Below are positions 27,268-35,198 of a stretch of DNA of 64,000 bases, one piece after another (positions within the stretch are counted from its first letter, which is position 1; each line of letters opens with the position of its first letter). Origin of the DNA: RHKX01 sp963743875. Its GTDB lineage: Bacteria; Actinomycetota; Thermoleophilia; Solirubrobacterales; 70-9. The stretch spans positions 310,001 to 374,000 of the forward strand of contig CAVURM010000001.1 in NCBI GenBank assembly GCA_963743875.1, given 5' to 3'. A program made the position numbers and the translations under genes. The notes beneath the pieces were generated by a model. That model saw only the letters and a program-made list of their open reading frames with translations. It had not been told where the DNA came from and made no database searches.

Positions 27268-27825
27268 GTGTTCAGCGCCTCTCGCAACCAGTTCGCGCTG
27301 TGCCTTGCCCTCGCAGTGGTGGCTCCGTTCGCGGGGTGTGGCGACACAGGTGACGGGTCCACCGCCACCGTCACCGAGACGGTCACCGATTCGACCTCGA
27401 GTTCGACTGCGACGGAGACGAACACCAGCGAGGCGACGACGGACGACGGCTCGCCCCCTCCCGCCGATCAGCAGGTCACCGAGCTGACTCCCTTCACGTC
27501 GCCGAGCGGCAATATCGGCTGCTACATCGACAGGAAGTCGGTTCGCTGCGACATCGACAAGCGCGATTGGGACCCGCCGGCACGCCCTGCGAGCTGCAAC
27601 GAGAACGTCGACTACGGACAGGGCATCCAGCTCGCCGCGGGCGGCGCACCCGACTTCGTGTGCGCCGGCGATACCGCGTTGAGCATCGGAAACGCTCTGC
27701 CCTACGGGCAGTCGATCGCCGCGGGCCTGCTGCGCTGCGAGAGCTCGGAATCGGGAATGAGCTGCCGCGACATCGAGACCGGCCGCGGCTTCTCCCTGTC
27801 GATTCAAAGCTACGAGTTGTTCTAG
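27268..27825 (+). CDS. Lipoprotein with DUF6636-like cysteine-rich domain
   Basis: A 185-residue exported lipoprotein. The signal peptide ends at a lipobox PFAGC (Cys 24). A low-complexity Thr/Ser/Glu linker (about residues 30-65) leads to a compact domain with four to six cysteines (FTSPSGNIGCYID, VRCDI, ASCNENVDYGQG, FVCAGDTAL, LLRCES, MSCRD), the pattern I associate with DUF6636 in Actinobacteria; that label is from memory. Function unknown. GTG start 8 bp after ilvC. The stop codon TAG is the start of repeat copy 2. Confidence 0.75.
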   Translation: MFSASRNQFALCLALAVVAPFAGCGDTGDGSTATVTETVTDSTSSSTATETNTSEATTDDGSPPPADQQVTELTPFTSPSGNIGCYIDRKSVRCDIDKRDWDPPARPASCNENVDYGQGIQLAAGGAPDFVCAGDTALSIGNALPYGQSIAAGLLRCESSESGMSCRDIETGRGFSLSIQSYELF

Positions 27826-28038
27826 ATAACTCCGACCGGATCCTCCGCTTCGCGTCCGGTCCGGTCGGGCGGCGCGGTGTTGCTGCTCGGCGGGGGCGCC
27901 AGGGATAACTCCGAGCAGATGCTCCGCTTCGCGTCCGCTCTGCTCGGGTTGCGCGGTGTTGCCGCTCGGCAGGGGCGTCAGGGGGTTGGTGGGGTGGGCT
28001 CCGCTTCGCGTCCCCTTCCGGGGGGGCTGAGCCGGGCG
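27823..28038. repeat. Composite hairpin repeat between convergent genes (copy 2)
   Basis: Starts with TAGATAACTCCGA at the lipoprotein stop codon. Contains two 9-bp hairpins with identical 19-nt loop length: arms 27832-27840/27860-27868 (CCGACCGGA/TCCGGTCGG) and 27911-27919/27939-27947 (CCGAGCAGA/TCTGCTCGG). The G-rich module (GGCGTCAGGGGGTTGGTGGGGTGG, then GCTCCGCTTCGCGTCC) is at about 27973-28013. Same order and position between convergent genes as copy 1. Confidence 0.8.
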
Positions 28039-28431
28039 TCAGCCCTCGTCGTCGCCCGGTCGGCGGCCGTCGCGGCCGACGTAGCCGCCCTTACCGCCGG
28101 CGCAGATGTAGACGGCGTCACTCTCGCCGACGTTCTTGACGCTCCGGTGCACCGGAGCGTCGACTCGAGCCATTCCCCCTGGGCCGAGCCGATGGGAGCT
28201 GTCGTCGCCGAAGGTGATCTCGATCTCGCCCTCGAGGACGATGTAGAGCTCCTGCTGGGTGTCGTGGAAGTGAACTCCCGTCTCGTGGCCCGACGGCATC
28301 ACGATCCCGTTGACCCCGAACGCCTCGACCCCGAGCTCCTGGCGGATCTTGCGGAACCCGTAGCCCTCGCCGAGGTCATCGAGCGACGCAACCGCCCAGC
28401 CGTCGCCGCTCTCGACCTCGTCAGTCGGCAT
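28039..28431 (-). CDS. Cupin-domain protein
   Basis: A 130-residue small cupin. The metal-binding motif appears as VHFHDTQQELYIVLEGEIEITFG (His-His-Glu with Gly), the second half as GPGGMARVDAPVHRSVKNV with the third His. Such single-domain cupins are isomerases, dioxygenases or sensors; no substrate can be assigned. It follows the DUF4389 membrane gene on the same strand by 3 bp, so they are probably co-transcribed. Its 3' end faces repeat copy 2. Confidence 0.8.
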   Translation of the reverse strand: MPTDEVESGDGWAVASLDDLGEGYGFRKIRQELGVEAFGVNGIVMPSGHETGVHFHDTQQELYIVLEGEIEITFGDDSSHRLGPGGMARVDAPVHRSVKNVGESDAVYICAGGKGGYVGRDGRRPGDDEG

Positions 28432-28434
28432 CGA

Positions 28435-29109
28435 TCAGCCCTCCGGTGCGGCGGGCGGAGCCGTCGTCGCCGGCAATGGCGCGTTGCTCATCGGCAACTG
28501 CTCGGGGCCGGGTAGCGAGGGCGCATCGGCCGGATACTCCTGCGGCGGAAGGTCCAGAAGCCGGGGATGGATCTCGGTCAGCAGCAGTTGGAAGGCGCTC
28601 GCTCGGGTCGAGTAGGCGAGGGACATACGCAGCGCGTCGTGCATCGTCGCGGACTGCTTGCCGGTGAACAGGATCCGGACCCAGGAGACGAATGCCGCTC
28701 CCATGATCAGGTAGCTGAGCCCGAACAGGATGATCTGCTGGGGGATCGTCAGCAGATACTTGAAGAAGGTCTGGGCACGCCGGTACTCGACCTGCTGCGG
28801 CGCCACCTCGACCCTGACCGGATAATCGTCGCGATCCGGCATGAACGGCGGCCACTCGTCGGTGATGAGCATGGCGAACCCACCCACCTGCGCTGCGACC
28901 TTGACGTAGCCGGCCACGAAGTCGTAAAGCGAGTCCGGGTAGCTCTTCGTGAACAGGAGCACGAACCAAGCGACAACCGCCGCGAGCAGGGCGCCGATTC
29001 CGTAAAGGCTGATCCAGATGAACCACGGGATTGCGACGATCCACCGAAAGAAGACGGTCAGACGGTTGCGCTCCTCGACGTAGTCGGCATCGAAGCGAAT
29101 CGGATTCAA
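28435..29109 (-). CDS. DUF4389-type membrane protein
   Basis: A 224-residue membrane protein. YPVRVEVAPQQVEYRRAQTFFKYLLTIPQQIIL and the opening IRFDADYVEERNRLTVFFRWIVAIPWFIWI are the repeated features of DUF4389 proteins; about four hydrophobic segments, then a Pro/Ala-rich tail. The frame is open upstream to 29220, but a TTG at 29109 is preceded by GGAGGA at 9 nt spacing and begins where homology starts, so TTG is preferred. Probably one transcript with the cupin. Function unknown. Confidence 0.75.
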   Translation of the reverse strand: MNPIRFDADYVEERNRLTVFFRWIVAIPWFIWISLYGIGALLAAVVAWFVLLFTKSYPDSLYDFVAGYVKVAAQVGGFAMLITDEWPPFMPDRDDYPVRVEVAPQQVEYRRAQTFFKYLLTIPQQIILFGLSYLIMGAAFVSWVRILFTGKQSATMHDALRMSLAYSTRASAFQLLLTEIHPRLLDLPPQEYPADAPSLPGPEQLPMSNAPLPATTAPPAAPEG

Positions 29110-29249
29110 GGTTGCGGCTCCTCCGGTTGCGGGTACGACACGACGGAAATATAGGCGCGGGCGCGGACCGTTCGCCCGTCCCGGCGACCGCGTAACCTGT
29201 CCGGCCCGAGCACGTCGCACAAGATCTGAACACGAAACTGAGGAGCCCG

Positions 29250-30434
29250 GTGGCAGATATCTACCCGAAGCAGTACCTGATGACCGCCGGCCCGACGCCG
29301 CTGCCGCCGGCCGTGTCGCAGGTGATGGCGGAGCCGATTCTCTACCACCGCGCTCCCGCCTTCGTCGAGATCTACGAGCGGGTCCTCAGTCGGCTGCCGG
29401 AGGTATTTCGGACAAGCAACGATGTGCTGTGTTTCGCCTCGACCGGGTCCGGCGCGCTCGAGTCCGCGGTCGCCAACCTGACCCGCCCGGGCGAGCCTGT
29501 GCTCGTCGCTTCCTGCGGCAAGTTCGGCGAGCGCTGGGCCGAGCTCTGCGAGGCATTCGGTACCGACCTCAACCACCTTGCGTTCGATTGGGGGGAGAAG
29601 GTCGACCCGGCACGCGTCGACGAGGCACTCGGTGCGATGCCCTCCAAGCCCAACGTCGTGTTCACGACCCAATCGGAGACGTCGACTGGGGTCCTGAACG
29701 ACATCGAGGCCCTGGCCGAGGTGGTTCGCGGCCACGGGTCTCTGCTCTGCGTGGACGCTGTCTCTGGGCTCGGAGCAGCCGACCTCCGTCAGGACGAGTG
29801 GGGCGTTGACGTGGTCGTGTCGGGCTCCCAGAAGTCGCTCATGTGCCCCCCGGGGTTGGGTTTCGCATCGGTTTCACAGCCGGCTCTCGACCTCGCTGCG
29901 GCCGGCCCGGGCGGGCGGTATTACTTCGACTGGAGCAAGACGGTGAGCGGACAGCGGAAGTCCCCTCCCGACTCCCCGTTCACAACCGCGGTAACCCTTT
30001 TCCGCGGCCTCGACGTGGCTTTGGAGCAGATCCTCTCCGAGGGCCTCGACAATGTCTTCGAGCGCCACGCGATCCTCGCCCGTGCGGCACGGGCCGGGAT
30101 CTCCGGTCTCGGGCTCCAGCGTTTCGGCCCCGATGATCCGGATGCCAACGTCGTCACCGCAGCACGGCTGCCCGAAGGCATCGATGGCGCCAAGGTTCCG
30201 AAGACGATGCGGGACACCTATGGGGTCACCGCCGCCGGAGGCCAGGGCCATCTGAAGGGAAAGATCGTGCGGATCGCTCACTGCGGCTACTACGGCGCTT
30301 TCGACATCGTGATCGCGCTGAGCGCCCTCGAGATGGCTTTACGCGACTGCGGCTACGAGGTCGAGTCCGCGGCTGGAGTCGCCGCCGCCCAGAACGTCTT
30401 CAGCGAAGCCGGTTCCCCGACTCCGGTCGGCTGA
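29250..30434 (+). CDS. Class V aminotransferase (serine/phosphoserine or alanine-glyoxylate type)
   Basis: A 394-residue PLP enzyme of the serine-pyruvate/alanine-glyoxylate group: MTAGPTPLPPAV at the start, CFASTGSGALESAVANL, DAVSGLGA, and the PLP Lys in VVVSGSQKSLMCPPG. The C-terminus GHLKGKIVRIAHCGYYGAFDI fits the same group. It lies 49 bp before serA, and in several phyla such an enzyme in this place acts as the phosphoserine aminotransferase; that is the likeliest role here, though serine-glyoxylate activity cannot be excluded. GTG start with AGGAG upstream. Confidence 0.88.
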   Translation: MADIYPKQYLMTAGPTPLPPAVSQVMAEPILYHRAPAFVEIYERVLSRLPEVFRTSNDVLCFASTGSGALESAVANLTRPGEPVLVASCGKFGERWAELCEAFGTDLNHLAFDWGEKVDPARVDEALGAMPSKPNVVFTTQSETSTGVLNDIEALAEVVRGHGSLLCVDAVSGLGAADLRQDEWGVDVVVSGSQKSLMCPPGLGFASVSQPALDLAAAGPGGRYYFDWSKTVSGQRKSPPDSPFTTAVTLFRGLDVALEQILSEGLDNVFERHAILARAARAGISGLGLQRFGPDDPDANVVTAARLPEGIDGAKVPKTMRDTYGVTAAGGQGHLKGKIVRIAHCGYYGAFDIVIALSALEMALRDCGYEVESAAGVAAAQNVFSEAGSPTPVG

Positions 30435-30483
30435 TCCGCGGCCCCCAGATCGTCACCACCCCCAAAGCTTCCGAGGAGCATTC

Positions 30484-32076
30484 ATGAGTGAGAGGCCCAG
30501 AGTCCTGGTCAAGGAGAAGATCGCCGATGCGGGTGTGGACCTGCTGCGCGAGAACTTCGACGTCGAGGTCGGTACCGACTGGCCCGACGGCGAGCTCGAG
30601 GACAGGATCGGTGAGTTCGACGCAATCCTGATCCGCTCAGCCACCAAGATGACCGCCGAGCTGATCGCCAAGGCGACCAACCTGCGAGTGATCGGGCGCG
30701 CCGGTACCGGCGTCGACAACGTCGACATCGCGGCGGCGACCAAGCGCGGGATCATCGTCGCCAACGCGCCGGAGTCGAACTCCGTAGCCGCCGCCGAGCA
30801 CACCTTGGCCCTCGCGCTGGCCCTCTTCCGCAACGTTCCGCAGGCCCATGCAGCGCTCGCCGACGGCGAGTGGGCTCGATCCCGCTTCGGCGGCAACGAG
30901 CTCTACACCAAGACACTCGGGGTGATCGGCTTCGGGCGGATCGGCCAGCTGGTCGCCCGCCGAGCCCAGTCCTTCGACATGAACGTGGTGGCCTTCGACA
31001 AGTTCGTTTCCGCAGAGCGGTTCAAGGAGCTCGGGGTCGAGGGCGTGGACGACATCGACCAGCTCTACGAGCGCGCCGACCTGATCACCATCCACCTTCC
31101 GAAGACCCCCGAGACGACCAACTGGATCGATGCGGAGGCGCTGGCGAAGATGAAGGACGGGGCGCGGATCGTCAACTGCGCCCGCGGGGAGCTGATCGAC
31201 CTCGAGGCCCTCGAGGCGGCGCTGGAGAGCGGCAAGATCGGCGGGGCGGCGCTCGACGTCTTCCCGACCGAGCCGATGACCGACCATCCGATCTTTCGCC
31301 GCGACGATGTCGTCGTCACCCCGCACCTGGGCGCTTCAACGGCTGAGGCTCAGGACCGGGCGGGGGTCGTCACCGCCGAGCAGGTGTCCGCCGCGTTGAC
31401 GGGTGGTGTCGTCAGCAATGCGGTCAACATCCCCGCCGTCCGCCCCGAGACGATGGAGGCGCTGGCGCCGTTCGTGCCGCTCTGCGAAAAGCTCGGGCAC
31501 CTCGCTCAGGGCCTCGGCAGCGGTTCGATCGAGCGGGTCGAAGTCGAGGTTCGCGGGCGCCTCGCCGAACACGACACGAGACTGCTGGCCATCTCGACGC
31601 TGGTCGGAATCCTCGCCGGGCATACCGAAGAGCCGGTCAACCTCGTCAACGCGCCGAGCGTCGCCGAGGCCCGGGGTATCGATCTCGTCGAGACCACCGA
31701 CAGCATCTCACCGGACTTCACGGAGTTGATCACGGTCCGGATCGAGTCGGGTGGGGAGACCGTGGAGGTGGCGGGTACCGGCGTGGGTCCTCGCAACGAC
31801 CCCTATCTGGTCAGGGCTTGGGGTCAGGACTTCTACCTCCCGTTCGCCGATCACATCGTCGTCTTCCGCTACACCGACAAGCCCGGCATGATCGGGCTGG
31901 TCGGCTCGACCTTCGGCGAGCACGGGGCCAACATCGTCTCCGCGGCCGTCGGCGCCGAGGGGGAGGTGCCGGAGGCCGTCATGGCGCTGACCACCGATGC
32001 ACCCGTTCCCCCGTCGGTCGTCGAGGAGATCGCCGCTCGCGATGATTTTCGCGCCGGCAAGGCCGTGGACTTCTAG
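30484..32076 (+). CDS. serA: D-3-phosphoglycerate dehydrogenase
   Basis: A 530-residue NAD enzyme oxidising 3-phosphoglycerate to start serine synthesis. Nucleotide motif GFGRIG at 149-154, catalytic Arg in NCARGELID, and the Glu/His pair toward TPHLGAST. After residue about 315 come the allosteric ASB domain and an ACT domain (HIVVFRYTDKPGMIGLVGSTFGEHGANI), the long actinobacterial form usually feedback-inhibited by serine. Same direction as the preceding aminotransferase, forming a likely serine operon. Its product supplies CysE and one-carbon metabolism through FolD. Confidence 0.97.
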   Translation: MSERPRVLVKEKIADAGVDLLRENFDVEVGTDWPDGELEDRIGEFDAILIRSATKMTAELIAKATNLRVIGRAGTGVDNVDIAAATKRGIIVANAPESNSVAAAEHTLALALALFRNVPQAHAALADGEWARSRFGGNELYTKTLGVIGFGRIGQLVARRAQSFDMNVVAFDKFVSAERFKELGVEGVDDIDQLYERADLITIHLPKTPETTNWIDAEALAKMKDGARIVNCARGELIDLEALEAALESGKIGGAALDVFPTEPMTDHPIFRRDDVVVTPHLGASTAEAQDRAGVVTAEQVSAALTGGVVSNAVNIPAVRPETMEALAPFVPLCEKLGHLAQGLGSGSIERVEVEVRGRLAEHDTRLLAISTLVGILAGHTEEPVNLVNAPSVAEARGIDLVETTDSISPDFTELITVRIESGGETVEVAGTGVGPRNDPYLVRAWGQDFYLPFADHIVVFRYTDKPGMIGLVGSTFGEHGANIVSAAVGAEGEVPEAVMALTTDAPVPPSVVEEIAARDDFRAGKAVDF

Positions 32077-32084
32077 TCACCCGG

Positions 32085-32090
32085 TAGGCT
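32085..32090 (+). promoter_or_regulatory. -10 element, leaderless arrangement
   Basis: TAGGCT ends 7 nt before the GTG at 32098 of the quinone oxidoreductase gene, starting 9 nt after the serA stop codon. Confidence 0.4.
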
Positions 32091-32097
32091 CGCGGTC

Positions 32098-33129
32098 GTG
32101 CGAGCAGTCGTGATCACGCGCCATGGGGCACCGGAGGTCCTCGCGGTTCAGGAGCGGCCCGACCCCCAGGTCGCCGCCGGCGAGGTCCGGATCGAGGTCC
32201 GGGCGGCGGGAATCAACTTCGCCGACCTCCTCGCCCGGACGGGCATGTACCCGGACGCGCCCAAGGTCCCCTCCGTCGTCGGCTACGAGGTCGCGGGCCT
32301 GGTCGAGGCGGTGGGGGAGGGAGTCACCTCCGTCGCCGTCGGCGATCGGGTCATGGCCGGCACCAGATTCGGCGGGTATGCGGAGATGGTCACGGTCGGG
32401 GAGGGGGACGTACTGAATCTACCCGAGGGGCTGAGCTTCGAGCAGGGCGCCGCGTTCCCCGTCAACTATGCGACCGCATACGCCGGGGTCGTCCTGATGG
32501 GCGGACTGCGCGAGGGTGATCGCCTGCTGATCCATGCCGCCGCTGGTGGCGTCGGGATATCGGCGACCCAGATCGCCCGGGCGCGGGGAGCCGAGATCTT
32601 CGGGACGGCGTCCGCCTCCAAACACGATGCGATCCGCGCTCAGGGGGTCGACCATCCGATCGATTACCGGACCCAGGACTTCGAGGACGTCGTCAACGAG
32701 ATCACCGACGGCGAGGGCGTCGACATCGCCTTCGACGCGATCGGCCCGACCAGCTTCCGGCGGGACTACCGCCTGCTGCGGCCCGGGGGACGCCTGATCT
32801 GTTACGGGCTGAGCGAGGTCCAGACCGGGGAGGGCCGCAACATCCGCGGCGCCCTGAAGGGCCTCGCCGGGATGACCACGGCGACCATGCCGTGGTGGAA
32901 GAGCATGGGGATCATGAACGAGAACAAGGGCGTTTTCGGCCTCAACATGCTGGGTTGGTGGGATCGGGAGGGCAGCTTGAGCCGGGTCATCGATCCGCTC
33001 GTCGACGATCTCGCCGCCGGCCGAATCATTCCGGTCGTCGCCGAGTCGTTCCCGTTCGATCGGGCCGGCGACGCTCATCGCTACATCCACGAGCGGCGCA
33101 ACGTCGGCAAGGTCGTCCTCGTTCCGTGA
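32098..33129 (+). CDS. Zeta-crystallin-like NADPH:quinone oxidoreductase
   Basis: A 343-residue zinc-free medium-chain dehydrogenase/reductase. INFADLLARTGMYP, VVGYEVAGLVEAVG, FPVNYATAYAGV, the Rossmann LIHAAAGGVGISATQIAR and the C-terminal GDAHRYIHERRNVGKVVL are the QOR pattern. Zinc-ligand cysteines of alcohol dehydrogenases are absent. The precise acceptor is unknown. GTG start; the mRNA may be leaderless. Confidence 0.85.
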   Translation: MRAVVITRHGAPEVLAVQERPDPQVAAGEVRIEVRAAGINFADLLARTGMYPDAPKVPSVVGYEVAGLVEAVGEGVTSVAVGDRVMAGTRFGGYAEMVTVGEGDVLNLPEGLSFEQGAAFPVNYATAYAGVVLMGGLREGDRLLIHAAAGGVGISATQIARARGAEIFGTASASKHDAIRAQGVDHPIDYRTQDFEDVVNEITDGEGVDIAFDAIGPTSFRRDYRLLRPGGRLICYGLSEVQTGEGRNIRGALKGLAGMTTATMPWWKSMGIMNENKGVFGLNMLGWWDREGSLSRVIDPLVDDLAAGRIIPVVAESFPFDRAGDAHRYIHERRNVGKVVLVP

Positions 33130-33161
33130 CCGTGAAACTCGACTAGCCGCTCTCAGCTCCG

Positions 33162-33956
33162 ATGATCGAGATCGCAAGCTTCGGGAGCTTCTTCCAGGAC
33201 CACATCGTCGACGCGCACAAGCTGCCGGCGTTCATCTACCTGATCTTCTTTCTCGGCACCTTCGCGTTCATCCGCACGAGCGCCCACATGATCCGCGCCC
33301 AGGTCAAGTGGTGGCCGGGGAACGTCGAGGTCGGCGGCACTCACATCCACCACCTGGTTTGGGGGATCCTGCTGCTGATGATCGCCGGGTGGGTCGGCAT
33401 CGTCCTGGCCCCGGAGCCGCCGGGCCGGGAGATCGTCGCGGCCGTCTTCGGGATCGGCACCGGCCTGACCCTGGACGAGTTCGCCCTCTGGCTCGAGCTG
33501 AAGGACGTCTACTGGTCGGCGGAGGGGCGGAAGTCGATCGACGCCGTGATCGTCGCCGGGATCATCGCCAGCTTCGGGGTGCTGGGCTTCACGATCTGGG
33601 TCGATGCGGCCGACGACGTGAAGGTCGCCGCCCACGCCGCCATTGGCTTCTTCGGGGTCGGCAATCTCTTATTCGGGTTGGTGAACTGCGCAAAGGAGAA
33701 GTTCGGCGTCGCCCTGCTCGGGCTCGTGGTGCCGTTGCTTTCGCTGATCTGCGCCCTGCGCCTTGGCCGCCCGACGTCGCCCTGGGCTCGACTCTTCTAT
33801 CGCAGCGACAAGAAGAAGCGGCGGGCCGAGGAGCGGTTCGCAGGCAGAAGCATGTTCGAGCCGCCGCACGTTCCCTCGATGCGTCACGTCAGGGCGACGG
33901 CAGGTTCCCCGCCATCTTCGTCTTCCTCCGCGGCGGACTCGCCTGAGTCGCCCTGA
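33162..33956 (+). CDS. Multi-pass membrane protein, unknown function
   Basis: A 264-residue membrane protein, not recognised as a named family. Hydrophobic segments near residues 21-40, 65-85, 88-106, 128-148, 160-180 and 185-200. Notable are the conserved-looking THIHHLVWGI (three His) and TLDEFALWLELKDVYW within membrane-proximal regions, suggesting metal or substrate contact. The Ser/Ala/Pro tail (last 25 residues) is encoded by DNA that also encodes the acidic tail of the opposite-strand gene; the two genes overlap by 73 bp. Confidence 0.7.
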   Translation: MIEIASFGSFFQDHIVDAHKLPAFIYLIFFLGTFAFIRTSAHMIRAQVKWWPGNVEVGGTHIHHLVWGILLLMIAGWVGIVLAPEPPGREIVAAVFGIGTGLTLDEFALWLELKDVYWSAEGRKSIDAVIVAGIIASFGVLGFTIWVDAADDVKVAAHAAIGFFGVGNLLFGLVNCAKEKFGVALLGLVVPLLSLICALRLGRPTSPWARLFYRSDKKKRRAEERFAGRSMFEPPHVPSMRHVRATAGSPPSSSSSAADSPESP

Positions 33957-35002
33957 AGGACGTTGAAGATCACCGCGATCGACGCGGCCACGGGAATCGC
34001 GATCAGCGCTCCGAGAATGCCTGAGATCTGAGCGCCGGCGAAGAGCACCAGGATCGCGATCAGCGGGTTGACCTTGACGGCCCGCCCATAGAGCAGGGGC
34101 TGTACGACGCGGTCCTGCAGCTGCTGGTAGACGATGAACGCGACGAGCCAGATGATCACGGCGTCCGGGAAGGAGTGCAACGCCGCGACTACGGCCACGA
34201 CGAGCCCGCCGATCGTCAGGCCGATCAGCGGCACCAGGTCGAGGATCGCGACGAGGATCGCCAACGGGACCGCGAGATCGACTCCCAGCAACTCGAGCAT
34301 CCCCCAGGTGAACATTCCGGCCACGATCGCGAGTGAGAGGTTCACGGTCACGTACCCCTTGACCACCCCATAGACACCGGCGGCGATCAGACGGCCACGG
34401 CGCTCGCGCTCGCCGCCGAGCCAGGTCAGGACGCGGTCGAGCAGCCCGGGACCCTCGAGCAGCAGGAAGAAGGCCAGGACGAGAACGGTGATCAGGCTGA
34501 CCAGATGCTTGAGCAGTCCGACCGTGAAGGTCTCGAGCTCGCCGGCCGCGGTCGAGAACTCCGACGGGAGCGAGGAGACCTGGGATTTCAAGGTCGAGGT
34601 CAGGCCATACTGCTCGTTGAGCTCGCGGAACTGTTCGTTGTTGTTGGCCCATTCCTCGGCATCCTTGACGTAGCCCGGGCCGACCACCCCGACCTGCTCG
34701 ACCTCGTCGATCATCGGCGGAATCACGTTGAGGATCAGGAATCCGAGCGCCAGGAATCCGAGCCCGAACGTCAGGGCGATCGCCAGCCACCGCGGCGGGC
34801 TCTTGCCCTTGAGGTGAATCCTCTGGATCGCCTCGGCCGCGGGGGCGAGGACGAGGGCCAGGAAGACGGCGGTGACGAGCCATCTGATCGTGGTGTCGAC
34901 CTTGATCACGATCAGGCCGAGGAGGGCTGCGGCGGCGGCGGTCAGGATTGCCACTGCGACAATCCGGAAAACCGCCCGGGAATCGATCTGCTTGGTGTTC
35001 AT
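33884..35002 (-). CDS. AI-2E/PerM family permease
   Basis: A 372-residue membrane protein of the AI-2 exporter/PerM superfamily: eight predicted helices in the 2+6 arrangement around a soluble central region (residues about 95-170, NVIPPMIDEVEQVG ... EWANNNEQFREL), and the late signature DLVPLIGLTIGG and LQDRVVQPLLYGRAVKVNPL. Members export small molecules or act as Na+/H+ antiporters; substrate unknown. Start ATG 35002, divergent from the leuA leader. The C-terminus is acidic and overlaps the convergent gene. Confidence 0.87.
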   Translation of the reverse strand: MNTKQIDSRAVFRIVAVAILTAAAAALLGLIVIKVDTTIRWLVTAVFLALVLAPAAEAIQRIHLKGKSPPRWLAIALTFGLGFLALGFLILNVIPPMIDEVEQVGVVGPGYVKDAEEWANNNEQFRELNEQYGLTSTLKSQVSSLPSEFSTAAGELETFTVGLLKHLVSLITVLVLAFFLLLEGPGLLDRVLTWLGGERERRGRLIAAGVYGVVKGYVTVNLSLAIVAGMFTWGMLELLGVDLAVPLAILVAILDLVPLIGLTIGGLVVAVVAALHSFPDAVIIWLVAFIVYQQLQDRVVQPLLYGRAVKVNPLIAILVLFAGAQISGILGALIAIPVAASIAVIFNVLQGDSGESAAEEDEDGGEPAVALT

Positions 35003-35034
35003 CTCCGCCTCATGGCATCGGGCTTCCTCGGTGT

Positions 35035-35063
35035 TTGGAACTGTTCACCGTCTTCGCTAGAGT
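35035..35063 (+). promoter_or_regulatory. Promoter of the leuA leader
   Basis: TTGGAA (35035-35040), 17-nt spacer, TAGAGT (35058-35063). The leader-peptide ATG follows 9 nt after the -10 box, so the leader peptide is at or almost at the 5' end of the mRNA. Confidence 0.6.
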
Positions 35064-35072
35064 CCCTGCCCG

Positions 35073-35132
35073 ATGACCTTCCGGCTGACCAGCCTCGCGC
35101 TTCTCCTTCTCCTCCCCCTCCGGGGGGTATAG
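35073..35132 (+). CDS. leuL: leuA leader peptide
   Basis: A 19-residue reading frame, MTFRLTSLALLLLLPLRGV, too short for routine gene calling, with seven Leu codons in 19 including five in a row (CTT CTC CTT CTC CTC). It ends 66 bp before leuA and starts just after a good promoter. Leu-rich leader peptides before leuA are known in Actinobacteria and report leucine supply by ribosome stalling. No Shine-Dalgarno precedes it; leaderless translation is expected. Confidence 0.8.
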   Translation: MTFRLTSLALLLLLPLRGV

Positions 35133-35191
35133 CGCTGGGCGGCGCGTTAGCCGCAAGAGACAAGGACATCGGACCACAGAGAGAGAAGGAG
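35103..35191 (+). promoter_or_regulatory. Leader RNA switch: Leu codons complementary to the leuA ribosome binding site
   Basis: CTCCTTCTC at 35103-35111, inside the Leu codon run of the leader peptide, is the exact 9-bp complement of GAGAAGGAG at 35183-35191, which holds the leuA Shine-Dalgarno (AAGGAG, 7 nt before ATG). A GCGGC/GCCGC hairpin (35139-35154) lies between. Inferred action: a ribosome stalled on Leu codons covers the anti-Shine-Dalgarno and leaves leuA translatable; with ample leucine the tract is freed and blocks the site. Confidence 0.55.
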
Positions 35192-35198
35192 TCAGCGA

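Noticed and set aside
27826..28038. CRISPR array
   Set aside because: The repeats are hairpin modules of unequal spacing with no uniform spacers and no cas genes.
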